A DNA stretch of 64,000 nucleotides from Lederbergia graminis (GTDB taxonomy: Bacteria > Bacillota > Bacilli > Bacillales > Bacillaceae_C), in the NCBI RefSeq assembly GCF_042655485.1, contig NZ_JBHSMC010000011.1, forward strand, positions 1-64,000. The letters are read 5' to 3'. The stretch's first letter is position 1. The number at the start of each line of letters is the position of its first letter. Of the stretch, positions 63,828 to 64,000 are shown in pieces. The notes below the pieces were generated by a model. It was not told where the DNA came from and ran no database searches. It saw only the letters and a list, made by a program, of their open reading frames with translations. The position numbers and the translations under genes were made by a program.

Positions 63828-64000
63828 TACAAAAATTTTCTTTGCATGTTGCGGCCGTCGTAGCTGAATGTCATGGGGCGGTTTTCGATGACGCTTTCTA
63901 AGTGGACTGGTCTTCCCCATAGTTGATGAATATATGGTAATACTTTCTCCAAGTACTTGAGATCGAGTTCGATTCCTTCGTACCAATGTTTTAAGTAAAG
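63827..64000 (-). CDS. spoVR: SpoVR family protein, C-terminal part (cut by the window edge)
   Basis: 57 C-terminal residues: HWYEGIELDLKYLEKVLPYI, LWGRPVHLES, FSYDGRNMQRKFL. This is the conserved end of SpoVR, a protein needed for spore cortex formation in B. subtilis. The start is beyond base 64000. Confidence 0.85.
   Translation of the reverse strand, partial: LYLKHWYEGIELDLKYLEKVLPYIHQLWGRPVHLESVIENRPMTFSYDGRNMQRKFL

Overview
The window reads as chromosome of a low-G+C, endospore-forming member of the Bacillaceae, most like the Oceanobacillus/Virgibacillus/Ornithinibacillus group. The basis is a spore-germination gerP operon, an alpha/beta SASP, ComK, ScoC/Hpr, the C-terminus of SpoVR, four tiny YjcZ/SscA-type spore proteins, and long synteny with the Bacillus subtilis yis-gerP-addBA-yhj-comK-yhf-hemEHY-ecs-hit-scoC-prsA-yha-yhe neighbourhood. 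No rRNA, ordinary tRNA, prophage, transposase or CRISPR array was seen.

Layout: 0.4-8 kb carries a P-loop kinase-like protein, a membrane-anchored GH13 homologue that has lost its catalytic residues, a PAS-GGDEF-EAL c-di-GMP protein, YisL, YisK and a DUF418 protein. 8.1-10 kb is the complete gerPA-gerPF operon behind a good SigK-type promoter. 10-17.3 kb is addBA (recombination nuclease/helicase). 17.4-29.3 kb holds yhjE, an S9 peptidase, yhjD, comK, an IDEAL-domain protein, yhfN, pcp, lplJ, yhfI, yhfH, a DUF4870 protein, methionine aminopeptidase and a SCO1-like copper chaperone. 29.4-37.8 kb holds hemEHY, hmoB, ecsAB, hit and yhaH, with an unexplained array of about 190-bp tandem repeats between ecsA and hit. 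38.6-48.3 kb holds scoC, a DUF3267 protein, two tiny spore proteins, prsA, yhaL, yhaM, yhaNO and yhaX. 48.8-53.6 kb holds yheAB, yheE, a PucR-type regulator plus msmX, and an SASP gene whose leader contains a tRNA-like structure. 53.9-64 kb holds fumC, a class A PBP, a soluble sporulation-type histidine kinase, topB, a membrane dipeptidase and the 3' end of spoVR.

The genes are mostly housekeeping and sporulation functions in short transcription units, many closed by clear intrinsic terminators. TTG start codons are frequent (addA, yhfH, scoA, gerPB, yhfN and others).

What is unusual lies between the genes. At least four families of structured repeats (called A, B, C and D here) fill most long intergenic gaps and are nested inside one another: C inside A, and A and B inside D. 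Stems of A, B and C covary between copies. C and B share hairpins whose loops read RUCCU on one strand (AGGAY on the other), reminiscent of the Bacillaceae-1 RNA motif. Two further candidates deserve attention: the roughly 190-bp tandem array ending in an intrinsic terminator at 35.86-36.50 kb, and the CCA-ending tRNA-like fold at 53.34-53.40 kb in the leader of a SigG-type SASP gene.
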